The notes under the pieces: model-generated
The model's input: the letters and a program-made list of their open reading frames with translations, nothing else
The model's database searches: none
What the model was told of the DNA's origin: nothing
Shown here: piece by piece, positions 63,941-64,000 of the stretch
How positions within the stretch are numbered: the first letter of the stretch is position 1
Layout: every line of letters begins with the position of its first letter
Made by a program: the position numbers and the translations under genes
Assembly: GCA_019925095.2 (NCBI GenBank)
Contig: CM034391.1
Location: 25,409,051 to 25,473,050, forward strand
Direction of reading: 5' to 3'
Source of the DNA: Dendrolimus kikuchii
Taxonomy: Eukaryota > Arthropoda > Insecta > Lepidoptera > Lasiocampidae
DNA: 64,000 nucleotides

Positions 63941-64000
63941 CCGTGCAGGAACGGAGAAATAATACAATTTCCTGCGGCCTGGCGGCTTGTCGTAGGAGGG
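63941..64000 (+). mobile_element. Z repeat, copy 16 (cut by the window end)
   Basis: Starts ATCCGTGCAGGAACGGAGAA at the same 5' point as copies 6, 9 and 11, and runs off the window at CTTGTCGTAGGAGG. Confidence 0.85.

Overview
This is an AT-rich animal nuclear window with no convincing host gene. Nearly everything recognisable is a transposable element (TE), a TE relic or a tandem repeat. The element types fit a moth or butterfly (Lepidoptera): small Helitron-like elements with A|TC...CTAG|T ends and internal 'ggtaggtggcgctg' blocks, LINE 3' ends with TGTA- or GTAA-type tails, tRNA-headed SINEs, and LRWFGHVERM and IQRGNAAS reverse-transcriptase tails. The order is an inference. The density of nested, 5'-truncated insertions suggests a TE-rich or heterochromatic domain. 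No reading frame of host type was found; the longest open frames belong to LINEs, a Penelope-like element, or both strands of a satellite.

Layout. 0-6 kb: sparse relics. 6.2-12 kb: a 750-bp Helitron-like element, a LINE 3' end split by a solo LTR, a tRNA-headed SINE, and a Penelope-like element split by a ~0.9-kb insertion that itself carries a LINE. 12-19 kb: 3' ends of at least five LINE families. 19-26 kb: three copies of a 330-bp Helitron-like element, an RT-core relic with its ADD motif, a 564-bp TIR element and a solo LTR. 26.6-31.7 kb: a GC-rich minisatellite, a Helitron-like element containing a LINE, a TIR element containing a Helitron-like element, a Penelope-like element with inverted ends and a GIY-YIG domain, and a fold-back element inside a LINE. 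32-52 kb: many insertions of two families, an RTE-like LINE with TGTA tail (14 copies in the window) and a ~320-bp repeat here called Z (about 16 copies), plus fold-back elements and solo LTRs. 52.05-55.12 kb: a satellite of ~196-bp dimeric units. 55-64 kb: more LINEs, LTRs, a SINE with an ATT tail, a 44-bp perfect palindrome and a ~116-bp-armed hairpin.

The strongest evidence comes from boundaries. Ten of the 14 RTE-like LINE copies have readable target-site duplications of 8-14 bp. Solo LTRs have 4-bp ATAT/ATAC duplications, one validated by an empty-site paralogue in the same window. A small TIR element is validated by three uninterrupted copies of its host element. These allow relative dating of the nested insertions. 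I found no operon, defence system or gene cluster. The most unusual items are the satellite's dimeric and block-duplicated structure, the inverted-end Penelope-like element, the LTR target preference, and the Z repeat, whose antisense strand carries a splice-acceptor-like motif followed by a ~100-codon open frame.
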